A stretch of 64,000 bases of DNA, taken from positions 496,001 through 560,000 of the forward strand of contig JARWBI010000001.1 in the NCBI GenBank assembly GCA_029846755.1, read 5' to 3'. The DNA is from Falsirhodobacter flavus. GTDB lineage: Bacteria > Pseudomonadota > Alphaproteobacteria > Rhodobacterales > Rhodobacteraceae. Under the pieces are notes generated by a model, which worked only from the letters and a program-made list of their open reading frames with translations, was not told where the DNA came from and made no database searches. Position numbers and translations under genes: made by a program. This document shows positions 63,380 through 64,000 of the stretch, piece after piece; the first letter of the stretch is position 1; each line of letters begins with the position of its first letter.

Positions 63380-64000
63380 CGGCAGGCCGTTCATGCGGCG
63401 ATCTGATGGGTTCTCGAACCCGCCCCCGGTCACGACATACATGTTGCCAAGGTTGCATCCCGCCGACATCGGCCCGAGCCACCGCGTATGCTGGATGGTG
63501 ACCATGTCACCGTCCAGTATATCCGGTGCGCCGGTTGGGAGGCGTGGTGCGGGTCCGGGAATCCTTTTCGGACTGGCCTCGACATGGGGCTGAATGCCGT
63601 GTCGTTCAGGTCGGGGATCAGTCTTTCCACGGCCTTTGGAAGCTGCGTGCAGAACCAGTTCTGCCGCGTTGTCAGATCGCCGGGATCATTGAGCAGCAGG
63701 CGACATCCGCGCCAAGGCGCCTCGGCATCGCGCAGTGGAAAATGGGCAGCTGCCATCCAATGGCGGACCGGCTTGCGGTCATGGAGAAGGTTATGCGCCG
63801 CCTCGCGCCGGTCCTGCTCTCACGACATGGAAGCGGGATATGCCGTCATTGGCCAATTGTGCGACAAGGCCGAGTTCCCAGTCGATATAAGCCTGCATCT
63901 TCTCTCTTGCGTTATCGGTGCCCTCATAGGGGCGCTTGTAGGCATCGATGGGCGCGGACGCCTCGTGCAGATCGGTGGACAGCGTCCCCGTCCAGCCTGC
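63380..64000 (-). pseudogene. Frameshifted, unidentified gene at the right edge
   Basis: On the minus strand three frames in turn look protein-like. From 64000 the frame reads AGWTGTLSTDLHEASAP and on to DGISRFHVV, then stops at 63793-63791. At about 63820 the continuing frame reads DRREAAHNLLHDRKPVRHW and then NWFCTQLPKAVERLIPDLND. At about 63590 a third frame takes over (LPTGAPDILDGDMVTIQHT and NLGNMYVVTGGGFENP). Two frameshifts and an early stop suggest a decayed gene. I do not recognise the family. Bases 63100-63380 show no convincing coding sequence. Confidence 0.4.

Noticed and set aside
63056-63505. An intact 149-codon minus-strand gene after the Bax1 gene
   Set aside because: It runs through the Bax1 terminator hairpin, lacks a ribosome-binding site, and its first part continues the frameshifted gene upstream. 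It is better read as part of decayed sequence.

Overview
The window is GC-rich chromosomal DNA that looks like an alphaproteobacterium of the Rhodobacterales (Paracoccaceae/Rhodobacteraceae type). The family mix supports this: a class I lysyl-tRNA synthetase, the DUF1150/Hsp20 pair, DUF2927 and TIGR01459 proteins, an H-type lectin next to prs, a PraR-like HTH regulator and a GH28-related beta-helix protein beside lysS. This assignment rests on gene families and gene order only. I see no tRNA or rRNA genes, CRISPR array, transposase or integrase. Most of the window is ordinary core genome with short intergenic gaps and many overlapping stops.

Layout. 1-6.4 kb: a truncated gene end, an H-type lectin, prs, then a minus-strand run of threonine aldolase, a YcgN-type cysteine-cluster protein, ribF, a HAD hydrolase and a Mn-dependent pyrophosphatase. 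6.4-16.7 kb: a TraB/GumN protein, groES-groEL under a perfect CIRCE operator, a lytic transglycosylase lipoprotein, a Nudix protein, ubiK, the coupled series lgt / MidA-like methyltransferase / pgeF, an Lrp regulator divergent from trxB, and a small heat-shock gene with its DUF1150 partner. 16.7-28.7 kb: purE-purK, an M3 oligopeptidase coupled to a SelW-like protein, a choline-sulfatase, a cold-shock gene, a DUF3309 mini-protein, ettA, nadD, a PBP4-type peptidase, a TerB-like gene and the class I lysyl-tRNA synthetase. 28.7-39.4 kb: a 761-residue beta-helix protein, guanine deaminase, mgtE with 5-formyl-THF cyclo-ligase, an orphan CpaE-like ATPase, a Kbp-like BON-LysM protein, a TAXI binding protein, a DUF4239/AIM24 pair and a LysR regulator.

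39.4-48.5 kb is the main catabolic block. A LysR regulator is divergent from a galactarate/talarate-dehydratase-like enzyme. A ROK repressor plus a glycerophosphodiesterase is divergent from a ugpB-A-E-C-type ABC importer that runs on into a second glycerophosphodiesterase and an inositol-monophosphatase-family enzyme. Together these predict uptake and intracellular breakdown of glycerophosphodiesters, controlled by the ROK protein. 48.4-53.8 kb is a minus-strand housekeeping run (tadA, purC, a PfkB kinase, dtd, a SufT-like protein) with an rRNA pseudouridine synthase, a flavin reductase and a GNAT protein.

53.85-59.05 kb is the most intriguing unit. A tightly packed plus-strand operon encodes a 27-residue membrane mini-protein, an XpaC-like membrane protein, TelA, a DUF2927 lipoprotein, an SPFH-GYF_2 protein and a double-zinc-ribbon protein with a C-terminal membrane anchor. 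I read it as a candidate envelope-stress or membrane-remodelling machine. The last 5 kb hold a UPF0173 hydrolase, a ceramidase-like membrane protein, HisN, a PraR-like regulator, a 500-bp intergenic region with duplicated motifs, a Bax-inhibitor-1 family protein, and a decayed gene running off the right edge.
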